A stretch of DNA of 64,000 nucleotides from Ancylobacter mangrovi. Its GTDB lineage: Bacteria > Pseudomonadota > Alphaproteobacteria > Rhizobiales > Xanthobacteraceae. Under the pieces are notes generated by a model that was not told the DNA's origin, searched no databases, and saw only the letters and a program-made list of their open reading frames with translations. Shown here piece by piece: positions 17,772 to 28,932 of this stretch. The stretch covers positions 62,001 through 126,000 of the forward strand of contig NZ_JANTHZ010000013.1 of assembly GCF_024752355.1 (NCBI RefSeq), written 5' to 3'. How positions within the stretch are numbered: the first letter of the stretch is position 1; each line of letters opens with the position of its first letter. Both the position numbers and the translations under genes were made by a program.

Positions 17772-18118
17772 CGACATTCGTTCCGTTTCTGCCGGGCGCA
17801 GGGCGTGGCCGCCCGCGCCGCCCATGGGATCAACACGGTCGGCGCGAGGCCGATCCGTGCGCTATTTATTTCGTGAAGCGGGCGCCGCGTTGCTAAATCC
17901 TTCCTAAGCGGCGCAAATGTTCCCGGCGCGGCCGAAAGCGACAGGCGAGGCCGCCGTCGGCGCGGGGCGGTGTCTTTGCGTTTGCAGGATGGAAGCGGCG
18001 CGCCTATATTTAAGTCATCCCGGTCATCGTGAGACGGTCCGTGGCTCCGCCCCAGTCGGGCGGCGGAGCGCGTGAGACTGCTTGTCTGGCCGAACCAATC
18101 TTTGAGGAGACGCGTCCC
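17772..18118. other. Divergent intergenic region between yceI and trcR
   Basis: Some 347 bp without a gene. It contains the trcR promoter (17982-18010) and a GAGGAGACG ribosome site before trcR. An AT-richer patch at about 17862-17906 is a plausible place for a yceI promoter, but no clear hexamer pair is visible. No RNA gene seen. Confidence 0.5.
17982..18010 (+). promoter_or_regulatory. Predicted sigma70 promoter of trcR
   Basis: -35 TTGCAG (17982-17987), a 17-nt spacer and -10 TATATT (18005-18010), giving a leader of about 100 nt before trcR. Confidence 0.6.
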
Positions 18119-18823
18119 ATGGCGAACGCCCCCCTGATGCCGAAGGCCACCGCCGTGTGGCTGGTCGAGAACACCGCGCTGACGTTCGACCAGATCGCCG
18201 ACTTCTGTAAGCTTCACGTGCTCGAGGTGAAGGGCATCGCCGACGGCGAAGTCGCCCAGGGGATCAAGGGGCTCGACCCGGTAACCACCGGCCAGCTCTC
18301 GCGCGAGGAGATCGAGCGCGCCGAGCAGAACCCGAATCACCGGCTGAAGCTGCTGGAGCCGAAGGTGAAGCTGCCCGAGGCCAAGCGCCGCCGCGGCCCG
18401 CGCTACACCCCGGTCTCCAAGCGCCAGGACCGGCCGAACGCCATCCTCTGGCTGCTGCGCAACCATCCCGAGCTCAAGGACAGCCAGATCATGCGTCTGG
18501 TGGGCACCACCAAGACCACGATCGAATCGATCAAGGAGCGCACCCACTGGAACGCGGCGAACCTGACGCCGATGGACCCGGTCACGCTCGGCCTGTGCTC
18601 GCAGATCGACCTCGACATCGAGGTGCAGCGCTCCTCCAAGGACCGCCCGGCGGCCGCCGCCGGCGAGGGTGGGGCGACGCTGCTGCCCGCCGACGTCACC
18701 ACCGGCGCCGGTGCCCAGGAGCCCTTCGTGCCGGCGCAGAAGCCGCGCGAGGAGGCGATCGACCTCGAGACCGTGTTCGCCAAGCTGGGCGGCTCGCGCA
18801 AGAGCGAAGCCGAGGACGAGTGA
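18119..18823 (+). CDS. trcR: Cell-cycle transcriptional regulator TrcR (DUF1013)
   Basis: A 234-residue protein of the DUF1013/TrcR family, restricted to alphaproteobacteria and named as a cell-cycle transcriptional regulator that associates with RNA polymerase. The N-terminal two thirds are strongly family-like: LMPKATAVWLVENTALTFDQ, FCKLHVLEVKGIADGEVAQG and a helix-turn-helix-like RNHPELKDSQIMRLVGTTK. The C-terminus is a variable Ala/Gly-rich linker ending in a short conserved-looking helix (DLETVFAKLGGSRKS). The frame is open 30 codons upstream, but MANAPLMPKA with GAGGAG in front fixes the start at 18119. Confidence 0.9.
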   Translation: MANAPLMPKATAVWLVENTALTFDQIADFCKLHVLEVKGIADGEVAQGIKGLDPVTTGQLSREEIERAEQNPNHRLKLLEPKVKLPEAKRRRGPRYTPVSKRQDRPNAILWLLRNHPELKDSQIMRLVGTTKTTIESIKERTHWNAANLTPMDPVTLGLCSQIDLDIEVQRSSKDRPAAAAGEGGATLLPADVTTGAGAQEPFVPAQKPREEAIDLETVFAKLGGSRKSEAEDE

Positions 18824-18883
18824 GCCTTCCGGCTGCGGCGGGACGAGGGCTCCCGCGCGGCGGAAACGCCTTTCCGGCGGAAT

Positions 18884-18916
18884 AAAAAAGGGGCGCACCG
18901 GCGCCCCTTTTGTTTT
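18884..18916. terminator. Bidirectional intrinsic terminator between trcR and prpE
   Basis: An 11-bp perfect stem (18886-18896 with 18901-18911, AAAAGGGGCGC and complement) closes on the loop ACCG, with a T-run on one side and A-run on the other. It serves both convergent genes. Confidence 0.9.
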
Positions 18917-18962
18917 GTCCGTTCGTCTCGCGAGCGTCCGCTCCGGCGGGCCCCGCCGGCGC

Positions 18963-20906
<1,944 letters not shown>

Positions 20907-21065
20907 GGTGGCGTCTCCAGGGGACCGGTTGTTCTTCTTGTTCTAGACCCGAGAATTCCGGCCCGCGGCTGTGATTTCAAGAAGGCGGAAATGCTTACGA
21001 CCTTGGTCGATGCCGGAAATCCTGTCGGGCGGCCTGTCGTGGGGCTCGGTTCCGGAAGGGGTCCG

Positions 21066-21097
21066 AAATACAAACCGCCGGCCTGCGAGGCCGGCGG
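21066..21097 (-). terminator. Intrinsic terminator after the minus-strand YdcH gene
   Basis: A 9-bp perfect GC stem (21075-21083 with 21089-21097, loop 5 nt) is followed on the minus strand by TTTGTATTT. It lies 28 bp after the stop of the DUF465 gene. Confidence 0.8.
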
Positions 21098-21124
21098 CGG
21101 AGTTAGTTTCGCCAGGTACTCCGC

Positions 21125-21301
21125 TCAGTGGAGCGGCGAGCCTCTGAGCCGCGTGATTTCGTCCTTCAGATGAAGCTTGCGGCGTTTCAGGTCCATGACC
21201 CGGACTTCATCGGAGCCCGGTCGGGCTACTTCCTCCCGTAACTCCTTCTCGAGCGCCTGGTGGCGACGTTCCAACTCCGCAACATGCGCCTGCATGGACA
21301 T
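21125..21301 (-). CDS. YdcH family protein (DUF465), copy 1
   Basis: A 58-residue, highly charged helical protein. It has the DUF465/YdcH pattern: AHVAELERRHQALEKEL, then DLKRRKLHLKDEITRL. It probably forms a helical hairpin; the function is unknown. A GGGAGA ribosome site precedes the ATG at 21301; a second ATG two codons later is possible. It is divergent from a second DUF465 gene 200 bp away, a pair that recurs in Rhizobiales. Confidence 0.85.
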   Translation of the reverse strand: MSMQAHVAELERRHQALEKELREEVARPGSDEVRVMDLKRRKLHLKDEITRLRGSPLH

Positions 21302-21502
21302 GGACAATATCTCCCTGTCTCTGGAAGTGAACGTCATCAGTCTGTCACTTGCGGCTACCGCTGTCGACGAAACGATGCGCTGCACCGCAACACGACGGCG
21401 TGCGGGCGGCCGTATTGCGGGGCGGCGGAAGGACGGCGATACTGCGTGAAACGCCCCGGCCGGAACGGGGCGAATCGGTCGCGGTTCGAGCGTTAGGCAC
21501 AG

Positions 21503-21706
21503 ATGACGGATGAAGAACGCGAGCTTCGGGCCCTTCTGGAGCGCCTGAAGCAGGAACATCGCGATCTGGATGCAGCGATCGAGGCGCTGCACGAGATGCC
21601 GGGCAACGATCAGCTCCAGCTCGCCCGCTTCAAGAAACGCAAGCTGGCGTTGAAGGACCGGATCAGCTTCGTCGAGGACCAGATCTGCCCCGACATCATC
21701 GCCTGA
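21503..21706 (+). CDS. YdcH family protein (DUF465), copy 2
   Basis: A 67-residue paralogue of the neighbouring YdcH protein. It has the diagnostic LKQEHRDLDAAIEALHEMPG and LARFKKRKLALKDRISFVED. It is charged, helical and has no signal peptide. The two paralogues share the RRKLHLKDEI / KKRKLALKDRI core but differ elsewhere, so the duplication is old. Function unknown. Confidence 0.87.
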   Translation: MTDEERELRALLERLKQEHRDLDAAIEALHEMPGNDQLQLARFKKRKLALKDRISFVEDQICPDIIA

Positions 21707-21771
21707 GCGGCGGGGGTGCCCCGCCGGGCGGCCCCGGCGCGCGAGGCTTCATGCGCGCCGGAGCCTGATGG

Positions 21772-22257
21772 TCAGAACTGCGTGAGCAGCACGTCGGCGT
21801 TGGTCTTGTCGGCCTTGCTCGGCACGTCCTCGACATTGAGGATCAGCACCTCGCCATCGTCGACCAGCATGGAATAGCGCTTGGAGCGCACACCGAGGCC
21901 GGCGGCCGCGCCGTCGAAGTCGAGGCCGAGCGCCTTGGCGAACTCGCCATTGCCGTCCGAGAGGAACAGGATCTTGCCGCCCGCATTGGAGGCCTTCTCC
22001 CAGGCCGCCATCACGAAGGGGTCGTTGACCGCCGTCACCGCGATGGTGCTGACGCCCTTGGCGAGGATCTCGTCGGCACGGGCGATGAAGCTCGGCAGGT
22101 GGTTCTTGTGGCAGGTCGGCGTGAAGGCGCCGGGCACGGCGAACAGCACGACCTTCTTGTTCTTGAAGACCTCGTCCGTGGACTTCGGCACCGGCCCGTC
22201 GGCGGTGGCGACACGGAACGTGGCGCTGGGAAGCATGTCGCCAACCTTGATCGTCAT
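21772..22257 (-). CDS. Peroxiredoxin, Prx5 type
   Basis: A thiol peroxidase that reduces hydrogen peroxide and alkyl peroxides. The peroxidatic Cys49 lies in VPGAFTPTCHKNHLP, the Prx5 signature. The product has 161 residues. No second cysteine in the usual resolving position is apparent, so it is probably a 1-Cys or glutaredoxin/glutathione-recycled enzyme (inference). Start at 22257 (MTIKVGDMLP) follows GGAAA; an upstream in-frame ATG adds 10 residues. It lies downstream of a DsbD-N protein on the same strand, suggesting a thiol-redox pair. Confidence 0.93.
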   Translation of the reverse strand: MTIKVGDMLPSATFRVATADGPVPKSTDEVFKNKKVVLFAVPGAFTPTCHKNHLPSFIARADEILAKGVSTIAVTAVNDPFVMAAWEKASNAGGKILFLSDGNGEFAKALGLDFDGAAAGLGVRSKRYSMLVDDGEVLILNVEDVPSKADKTNADVLLTQF

Positions 22258-22408
22258 GGGCTTTTCCTTTCGACGCAATGATTTCACGCGGGTCGGCGGG
22301 CCGCGGCCGCAGGCTCCGCCCGGCCGCGATCATACGCGCGCGGCGGCGGAGCCGCACGGGCCCGCTGGCGCGGTAGCATAGTCATTTCCCGCTTCTCGGG
22401 AAGAAGCT

Positions 22409-23260
22409 TCAGTGCGTGGAAAGCGGGGCCTCGACCTCGACCGCCCGGCTGCCGTCGGTCAGGGTGAAGCGCAGCGGCGTGGTGGCGATGTCGGCGCCAT
22501 CGGGCACCCCGTCGACCGGCAGCACGAACACGATCTTGCCGTCCGGGCCGGCCTCGCGGGTGGGGAGGGGCAGCGCCCAGCTCTCGTCCGGGCCCTCGAC
22601 GAACAGATCGGCATGGTCGGCGTTCGAGGTCTTGGCCTCGATGCGGATCGACTTGTCGTCGCCCGCCTGCTCCAGCACCGCGGTCTCGATGGCCGGCGTG
22701 CCCGTCGCTCCGAGCGTGGCCGGCTTCGGCACGCTGGCGAGCGCGGCGGCGAGCGCGGGGGAGGGGGCGTCGCCGCCGGGCGGAAGGTCGAGGCTGAGGG
22801 TGGCGTTGGCCGGCTGGCAGATCTTCTCGCAGACGGCGAAGTCGAGATTGAGCTTCAGCGTCACGGGCTTGGCCGCGTCGGTCGGCGTGACCTCGATCGG
22901 GATCACGACGTCCTTCTTGTAGCCGATGGACAAGCTCCCGCCCTCGTCGAAGCGGATCGGTGCCGGCCAGAGGATCTTCACGCCGCCGACATTCTGCGAG
23001 CCCGACCAGTCGAAATGCGGGGGCACGCCGGCATCGCCCGGATAGCGCCAATAGGTCTTCCAACCCGGGGCGAGGCGGATCTCGACGCCGCCGGTCAGCG
23101 AGGTGTGGTCGGCCGGCCCGCCGATAAGGCGCACCGCCGTGCCGTCCGGCGCGGACCAGTCGGAGGCGGCTTCGGCGCGCGCGGCGCGGGTGCCGAACGG
23201 CACGAGCGCGGCGGTGGCGAACAGGGCGAGGACGATCGGAAAGCTGCGAGACATGACCAT
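22409..23260 (-). CDS. Secreted protein with DsbD N-terminal-like domain
   Basis: A 283-residue exported protein with a signal peptide (residues 1-29, cut near RAEAAS). The core resembles the periplasmic alpha domain of thiol:disulfide interchange protein DsbD, including [20 protein letters not shown] and the redox pair in [15 protein letters not shown]. It has no membrane segments, so unlike DsbD it cannot move electrons across the membrane by itself. It probably acts as a periplasmic thiol carrier or redox partner. GGGAGAGG lies 8 nt before the first ATG (23260). The peroxiredoxin is downstream. Confidence 0.85.
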   Translation of the reverse strand: MVMSRSFPIVLALFATAALVPFGTRAARAEAASDWSAPDGTAVRLIGGPADHTSLTGGVEIRLAPGWKTYWRYPGDAGVPPHFDWSGSQNVGGVKILWPAPIRFDEGGSLSIGYKKDVVIPIEVTPTDAAKPVTLKLNLDFAVCEKICQPANATLSLDLPPGGDAPSPALAAALASVPKPATLGATGTPAIETAVLEQAGDDKSIRIEAKTSNADHADLFVEGPDESWALPLPTREAGPDGKIVFVLPVDGVPDGADIATTPLRFTLTDGSRAVEVEAPLSTH

Positions 23261-23389
23261 GGCGATAGCCTCTCCCGCCGCGGCGCGAAAGTATGCGGCC
23301 CGCACTTTCGTGTGAGCCCCTCGGCGCCGCAAAGCCGGGGCCGGTGGCGCGGGGTTGAAAATGCGCCACTTGGGTTTACGCTTTCCTTC

Positions 23390-24016
23390 ATGTTGATGGG
23401 ACGAGGAAGCGACGAGGGTGCCGGCGGCGGGTCCGGCGGGACCTTCCTTGACGGACAGATGCTGGTCGCCATGCCCGGCATGCGCGACGAACGCTTCGCC
23501 CGTGCCGTGATATATCTGTGCGCGCACTCGCCCGAGGGGGCGATGGGCATCATCGTCAACCAGCCGGCAAATCACATCAATTTCACCGACCTGCTGGTGC
23601 AGCTCGACGTGATCCCGCAGGAGGAGCGCATCCACCTGCCGAACAGTGCCGGCGGGGTGAAGGTGCTGCGCGGCGGCCCGGTGGAGACCGGGCGCGGCTT
23701 CGTGCTGCACAGCGCCGACTTCTTCATCCAGGATTCGACGCTGCCGATCGACGACGGCATCTGCCTCACCGCGACGCTCGACATATTGAAGGCGATCGCG
23801 GCCGGCGGCGGGCCGGCGAGCGCGGTGCTGGCGCTGGGCTATGCCGGCTGGGCGCCGGGGCAGCTCGAGAACGAGATCCAGCAGAATGGCTGGCTGCACT
23901 GCCCGGCCGACACGGCGCTGGTGTTCGGCGCCGACACGGCGGCGAAATATGAGCGCGCCCTGCGCAAGATCGGCATCGATCCGGGCATGCTCTCCTCCGA
24001 TTCCGGTCACGCCTGA
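23390..24016 (+). CDS. YqgE/AlgH family protein
   Basis: A 208-residue member of the YqgE/AlgH (DUF179) family, widespread but of unclear function. Clear motifs: [49 protein letters not shown] and [16 protein letters not shown]. The N-terminal 15-20 residues are Gly-rich. An ATG two codons later (23396) is an alternative start. The gene is convergent with the downstream EAL protein and divergent from the DsbD-N gene. Confidence 0.92.
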   Translation: MLMGRGSDEGAGGGSGGTFLDGQMLVAMPGMRDERFARAVIYLCAHSPEGAMGIIVNQPANHINFTDLLVQLDVIPQEERIHLPNSAGGVKVLRGGPVETGRGFVLHSADFFIQDSTLPIDDGICLTATLDILKAIAAGGGPASAVLALGYAGWAPGQLENEIQQNGWLHCPADTALVFGADTAAKYERALRKIGIDPGMLSSDSGHA

Positions 24017-24160
24017 CGCGCGCCCGGGCGGGTCACGTCCGGCAAAAAGCGCGCCGCTCGCCATGCGCGGTGGCTGGGCAGCTTCCCACGAAATGCCTTC
24101 GAACCGGGTTCCGCTCGCAAGCTCCGCATGCGTTGCGGGGAGGGCCGGAAGTCGGCCGGC

Positions 24161-27100
24161 TCAGGAAGTCGGTTTGGACTGGGCGAGGGCGGGGCTCGTC
24201 GAGGGCGCGGCGCCCGGGCCGGCGCCGGCCGATCCACCCGTGCCCCCCGGATTGCCGCCCGTCGGCTTGGAGTCCGCCGGCTTGGCGTCCGCCGTTCTGG
24301 CAGGCGCCGGGCGCGGGGGAGCGGGACGCGGCGGGGGCTGGTCGCCCCGAACGGGCGCAGCCGCCGGGGGCTGGCCGCGGACCGCGCCGGTCTTCGCCGT
24401 GGCAGCGTTCGACGGAGCGTTTGTCGCCCCATTGGGCGCGCCGCCCGCCGGGGCGCCTTCGGCCGCGCCCGGACGGACATCGGGCTGAGGCCGCGCGTTG
24501 GCCGCCGCTTCCGCTGTGGCCGCACTGGCGCCGGCCTCGGCGGGCTCGCCCGGCGCCGCGCTGCGGGTGCTCGTGCGGCTCACGCCGCGGGCGGCGGCGC
24601 GCGAGAGCTGGCGTCCGCGCTCGGACAGTGCGCGCCCGCGCTCCATCAGCGAGGGCGGCGTGCCGTCGGCGATGATGAGCTTGCGCGCTTCCTCGGCGTT
24701 CATCGGCTCGCCGAACAGTCGGCCCTGACCGAAGCGGCAGCCGAGCTTGCCGAGCGCGACCGCGGCCTGCTCGGTCTCGATCCCCTCGGCGACGATGTCC
24801 ATGCCGAGATCGTGCGCCATGTTGATGATGGTGCGCAGGATGATCGGCCGCTGCGCCTTGTTGCCGTTGCGTCCCAGCGCCTTCATGAAGGTGCGGTCGA
24901 CCTTGATGGTGTCGAAGGGGAAGCGCTGCAGATAGGCGAGCGAGGAATAGCCGGTGCCGAAATCGTCCAGCGACAGGCCGGCGCCCAGCTCGCGCATCCG
25001 GGTCAGGATCTGCGCGGCGTATTCCGGGTTCTCCATCGCCAGCGACTCGGCGAGTTCCAGCTTCAGCGTGCCGGGCGCCACCACGTTGCGGGCGAGCACC
25101 GCCTTGATGTCCTGCAGCAGGTCGTGGCGCAGCATCTGGCGGGAGGAGATGTTGACCGAGACGAAGATCGGCTCGCTGCGCGAGGCGCGCTGCCAGCCGC
25201 CGAGCTGGCGCGCCGCGCTGTCGAGCAGGAACAGGCCGAGATCGACCACCAGCCCGGTATCCTCGGCGATGGTCAGGAAGTCGTCGGGGCCGAGCGTGCC
25301 CAGGCTCGGGTGCTGCCAGCGGGCCATGGCCTCGAAGCCGGCGACGGCGCGGCTCGAAAGGTCGACCACGGGCTGGTAGACGACATTGATCTCGCCGCGC
25401 TCCAGCGCCTGGCGCAGATCCTCCTCCATGCTCAGCCGGTCGAGCTTGTGGGTGCGCATGCTCGGGCGGAACACCTCGATGCGGTCGCCGCCCACGCGCT
25501 TGGCGAAGAACATCGCCAGTTCCGCGTCCTTCAGCATCTCGCCGGGCGAGCGCTTCTGCCCGTCCGCCAGCACGAGGCCGATCGAGGCGGTGATGAAGAT
25601 CTCGCGGTCGCCGAAGGTGATGGGCGCGCGCAGCGTGCGCCGGAGCGTGTCGGCGAAGGCGGTGATGCGCTCGGGATCGCGCTCGGACAGCAGGATCAGC
25701 GCGAAATGGTCGCTGCCGAGCCGGGCCAGCGTGTCCTGCTGCTTGGTCAGGCGCATCAGCCGGCGGGCGACGGTGAGCAGGATCGAGTCGCCCGCGGGCA
25801 TGCCGAGGCTGGCATTGACCTGCTTGAAGCGGTCGAGGTCGATCATCATGATCGTCGGCTTCAGGCTCTCATCCGCGCGGGAGAGGCCGTTGGCCGAGGC
25901 CAGACGGTCAAGGAACAGCTCGCGATTGGGCAGGCCGGTCAGATTGTCGTGGACCGCGTCATAGAGCATGCGCTCCTCGGCGGTCCGGGTCTCGGTGACG
26001 TCGGACAGCGTGCCGATGCAGCGCACCACCTCGCCGTCGGTGCCGACCACCGGCCGGGCGCGCAGGTTGAACCAGAGATAGTGCCCGTCATGCGAGCGCA
26101 GGCGGAAATCCTGGTCGATGCGCCCGCGGCGCTGGTCCAGCAGCCCGTCGAGCGTGGCGCGGAAGCGGTCGCGGTCGCCGGGATGGATGATGTCGAGCCA
26201 GCCGGCGGCCTCGGTCTCCAGCGTGCCCTGCTTGAGGCCGAGAAGCTGCTCGGCCTCCGGGCTGACATGGATGCGGTCGGTGTCGACGTCCCAGTCCCAC
26301 ACCACGTCGCCCGAGCCGGCGACGGCGAGCGCGCGGCGCTCCAGCTCCTGCGCGCTGCCGGCGACCGAGCCGATGCCGGCGAAGGCGTGCTGCATGACGG
26401 TGAAGCCGATCAGCATGACGATCAGTACCAGCCCGCCCAGCAGGGCCGGGGCGACGAGGTCGTTGCCGATATAGCCCGACACCGCCATGCCGGCGGCGAT
26501 GACCCACACCACCAGCAGGAACAGGGTGGGGATGATGAGCACGGCGCGGTCGTAGCGGTGGAAGGCGAGCCACATCACCACGCCGAAGCCCATGAAGGAG
26601 ACCACCATCAGCGAGGGCCGGGCGATGCCTGCCGCCGCCGAGGGGTCGAGCAGGGCGAGGCCGACCAGCGCGGCGAGGAACACCAGCCAGCCGGCGGTGA
26701 CATGGGCGTAGCGCACATGCCATCGGTTGAGGTTGAGATAGGCGAACAGGAACACGACCAGGGTGGCGGCGAGGATGGCCTCGCCCGCCGCCCGCCAGAA
26801 CTGCTGCGCCACCGGCGATATGCCGAACACCTTCGACCAGAAGCCGAAATCGAGGCCGATATAGCCCAGCACCGCCCAGGCCAGCGCCGCCGCGGCCGGG
26901 AACATGGCGCTGCCCTTCACCACGAACAGGATGGTGAGGAACAGCGCCAGCAGGCCGGCGATGCCGATGACGATGCCGTTGTAGAGGGTGAAGGAGTTGA
27001 CCTTGTCCTTGTAGGCCTCCGGCTCCCACAGATAGAGCTGGGGCAGGTCCGCGTCGCCGAGCTCGGCGACCAGCGTCACCGTCGTGCCGGGGTCGAGCGT

Positions 27101-27541
27101 GATGAGGAACACGTCCGCGTCCGGGTCGTTCTGGCGCTCCGGCCGGAAGCCCTGGCTCGCGGTGATGTTGATGATGCGCCGGTCGCCGAGGTCGGGCCAG
27201 AGCACGCCGGAGCCGACCATGCGGTAATGCGGCGCGACGATCAGCCGGTCCACCTGCTCGTCGGTGTTGTTGGCGAGGGCGAACACCGCCCATTTGCTGC
27301 CATTGGCCCCCGGCGCGACCGCGCGCACCTCGATCCGGCGCACGATGCCGTCGGCGCCGGGAACGGTCGAGACCTGGATGCGGTCATTGTCGCTGGTGCG
27401 GCGCTCGATGGCGGGGGCGAGGTCGACCACGGCGGCGTCGAGCCGGATCGCCACCGCCTCCAGCGCGAAGCTCGGCGTGGCGGGCATCAGCAAAGCGAGG
27501 AACAGCGCCATCGCGCCCAGCACGCCGCGCACCGCGCTCAT
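24161..27541 (-). CDS. Membrane PAS-GGDEF-EAL protein, likely c-di-GMP phosphodiesterase
   Basis: A 1126-residue inner-membrane signalling protein. After a signal peptide, an extracytoplasmic sensory domain (about 25-175) precedes seven or eight membrane helices (about 180-390), an arrangement like 7TMR-DISM receptors. A PAS domain (about 400-510), a GGDEF domain and an EAL domain follow. The GGDEF signature is degraded to GSDHF (609-613) and the inhibitory RxxD is KQQD, so cyclase activity is unlikely. The EAL domain keeps its metal and catalytic residues: EAM at 737, NIS, ELAES, DDFGTGYSS from 859, KVDRTF and EGIE. The last 180 residues are a Pro/Ala/Gly-rich disordered tail. Start set by the signal peptide at 27541. 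Confidence 0.9.
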   Translation of the reverse strand: MSAVRGVLGAMALFLALLMPATPSFALEAVAIRLDAAVVDLAPAIERRTSDNDRIQVSTVPGADGIVRRIEVRAVAPGANGSKWAVFALANNTDEQVDRLIVAPHYRMVGSGVLWPDLGDRRIINITASQGFRPERQNDPDADVFLITLDPGTTVTLVAELGDADLPQLYLWEPEAYKDKVNSFTLYNGIVIGIAGLLALFLTILFVVKGSAMFPAAAALAWAVLGYIGLDFGFWSKVFGISPVAQQFWRAAGEAILAATLVVFLFAYLNLNRWHVRYAHVTAGWLVFLAALVGLALLDPSAAAGIARPSLMVVSFMGFGVVMWLAFHRYDRAVLIIPTLFLLVVWVIAAGMAVSGYIGNDLVAPALLGGLVLIVMLIGFTVMQHAFAGIGSVAGSAQELERRALAVAGSGDVVWDWDVDTDRIHVSPEAEQLLGLKQGTLETEAAGWLDIIHPGDRDRFRATLDGLLDQRRGRIDQDFRLRSHDGHYLWFNLRARPVVGTDGEVVRCIGTLSDVTETRTAEERMLYDAVHDNLTGLPNRELFLDRLASANGLSRADESLKPTIMMIDLDRFKQVNASLGMPAGDSILLTVARRLMRLTKQQDTLARLGSDHFALILLSERDPERITAFADTLRRTLRAPITFGDREIFITASIGLVLADGQKRSPGEMLKDAELAMFFAKRVGGDRIEVFRPSMRTHKLDRLSMEEDLRQALERGEINVVYQPVVDLSSRAVAGFEAMARWQHPSLGTLGPDDFLTIAEDTGLVVDLGLFLLDSAARQLGGWQRASRSEPIFVSVNISSRQMLRHDLLQDIKAVLARNVVAPGTLKLELAESLAMENPEYAAQILTRMRELGAGLSLDDFGTGYSSLAYLQRFPFDTIKVDRTFMKALGRNGNKAQRPIILRTIINMAHDLGMDIVAEGIETEQAAVALGKLGCRFGQGRLFGEPMNAEEARKLIIADGTPPSLMERGRALSERGRQLSRAAARGVSRTSTRSAAPGEPAEAGASAATAEAAANARPQPDVRPGAAEGAPAGGAPNGATNAPSNAATAKTGAVRGQPPAAAPVRGDQPPPRPAPPRPAPARTADAKPADSKPTGGNPGGTGGSAGAGPGAAPSTSPALAQSKPTS

Positions 27542-27819
27542 GTCCCGGCGCGGGGCGGGGCCCGGCGCGCCGCTACCCGCGCGGCGGCTCTCCGGCAGGT
27601 CCGGCAGAAGGGACAGGAGGCGACGGACGATGGCCAAACCGGGTCCTCTGGTCTTGTGCGTGGGCCGCGCTCGCCGGCTCCCCTCGGCGATGCGGGGAGA
27701 TGAGTAGCGGTGCGCGGCGGCCTGGGCAAGGCGGGCGGACGATTCCTCCCGAGGATCGGGTGCCTGGAATGTCGAGGCGGGCACAATCAGGCCCAATCGT
27801 GAAGCATTTGCGGCGGACC

Positions 27820-28932
27820 TTACATGGTGGCGGAGGCGGTCCATGCCTTTGCACGGTTTTCCGCTTCGGTGCGCTGCTCGGGCGAAAGCGCGGCGACCAT
27901 CTTGTCGAGCATCGGGTCGTCGAGCTTCTGCGCCTTGGCCATCATGTGCCAGGCGGCGGCGGCGACCTTGTCCTCCGGCACGCCGCGCCCGGCCGAGAGG
28001 ATGCGGGCATAGCGGTTCTCGGCGATGGCGTTGCCGGCGAGCGCCGCCTTGCGGAACAGGCCGGCCGCGCGCTCCTCGTCCTTGGGAACGCCGGTGCCGT
28101 TGAACACCATGATGGCGAGCTCGGTGGTCGCGACCACATTGCCGAGGTCGGAGGCGCGCAGCAGCAGGCGGGCGCTTTCCAGCGGGTCCTTCGGCACGCC
28201 GTTGCCGTCGCGATAGAGGATGGCGAGCGCGTAAAGCGCGTCCGGCTGGTCCTCGTCGGCGGCGCGGCGGAACCAGTCCGCGGCCATGGCCGGCTCCTTG
28301 GGCGCCACCAGGCCCTGCAGGTAGACCAGGCCGAGATTGTAGGCCGCCTCCGCATTGCCCTTCTCTGCCGCCTTGCGGAACAGCTCCACCGCCTCGTCCT
28401 TCTGCTGGGTCGAGGAGGACTGCATCTTGATCGAGCCGAGCGCGAACAGGGCGTCGGGATTGCCCTTGGCGGCGGCGGCCTCGAACCAGGCGCGCGCGGC
28501 GGTCGAATCCTGGCGCACGCCGTAGCCGATCGAGAGCAACTGCCCGGCGAGCACCATCGCCACCGGGTCGTCCGAGGCGTTGGCGCGCTTCACGGCAAGA
28601 TCGAGCGCGGTCTTGAAATGCCCGCGCTGGTAGGCGCCATAGGCAGTATCGGTCTTTTCCTGGCCAGCCTTCTGCTGGCCGGCCTTGGCGTCGCCGGCCG
28701 CGCCTTTCTTCGCCGAATCCTTGCCGGCCTCTGCCCTGCCGGGCTTGTCGAGCGAGATGGAGGCGGGGGCCTTGGTCGGAGTCGCACCAGTGATCGGGCC
28801 GAACGAGTCGACGCCCGGCGCCTGCGCCCATGCGGCGGGGGCCGCGAGGCCGGCGAGCGCGAGCAAGGCGAGCCCGGCGGCGGTGCGGCGGGCCGGGTTC
28901 CGGGCCGTGTGGTGGCGCGGTGCCGCCATCAT
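27820..28932 (-). CDS. Secreted Sel1/TPR-repeat protein
   Basis: A 370-residue exported protein. A signal peptide (about residues 1-37, cut near AAWAQAP) and a Lys/Ala/Gln-rich linker lead into about six Sel1-like repeats, e.g. YNLGLVYLQGLVAPKEPAMA and YALAILYRDGNGVPKDPLES. Sel1 repeats form alpha-solenoids for protein binding; the partner is unknown. The double ATG start overlaps the stop of the ThiE-like gene (ATGATGA region), indicating coupling. Confidence 0.88.
   Translation of the reverse strand: MMAAPRHHTARNPARRTAAGLALLALAGLAAPAAWAQAPGVDSFGPITGATPTKAPASISLDKPGRAEAGKDSAKKGAAGDAKAGQQKAGQEKTDTAYGAYQRGHFKTALDLAVKRANASDDPVAMVLAGQLLSIGYGVRQDSTAARAWFEAAAAKGNPDALFALGSIKMQSSSTQQKDEAVELFRKAAEKGNAEAAYNLGLVYLQGLVAPKEPAMAADWFRRAADEDQPDALYALAILYRDGNGVPKDPLESARLLLRASDLGNVVATTELAIMVFNGTGVPKDEERAAGLFRKAALAGNAIAENRYARILSAGRGVPEDKVAAAAWHMMAKAQKLDDPMLDKMVAALSPEQRTEAENRAKAWTASATM

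Noticed and set aside
25680-25960. Active diguanylate cyclase
   Set aside because: The signature is GSDHF and the inhibitory site is altered, so catalytic GGDEF activity is not supported.
24128-27703. A plus-strand open frame of over 1100 codons
   Set aside because: It lies exactly opposite the PAS-GGDEF-EAL gene. Its His/Arg/Gly/Asp-rich composition is the reverse-strand shadow common in high-GC coding DNA, and it has no domain or ribosome site.
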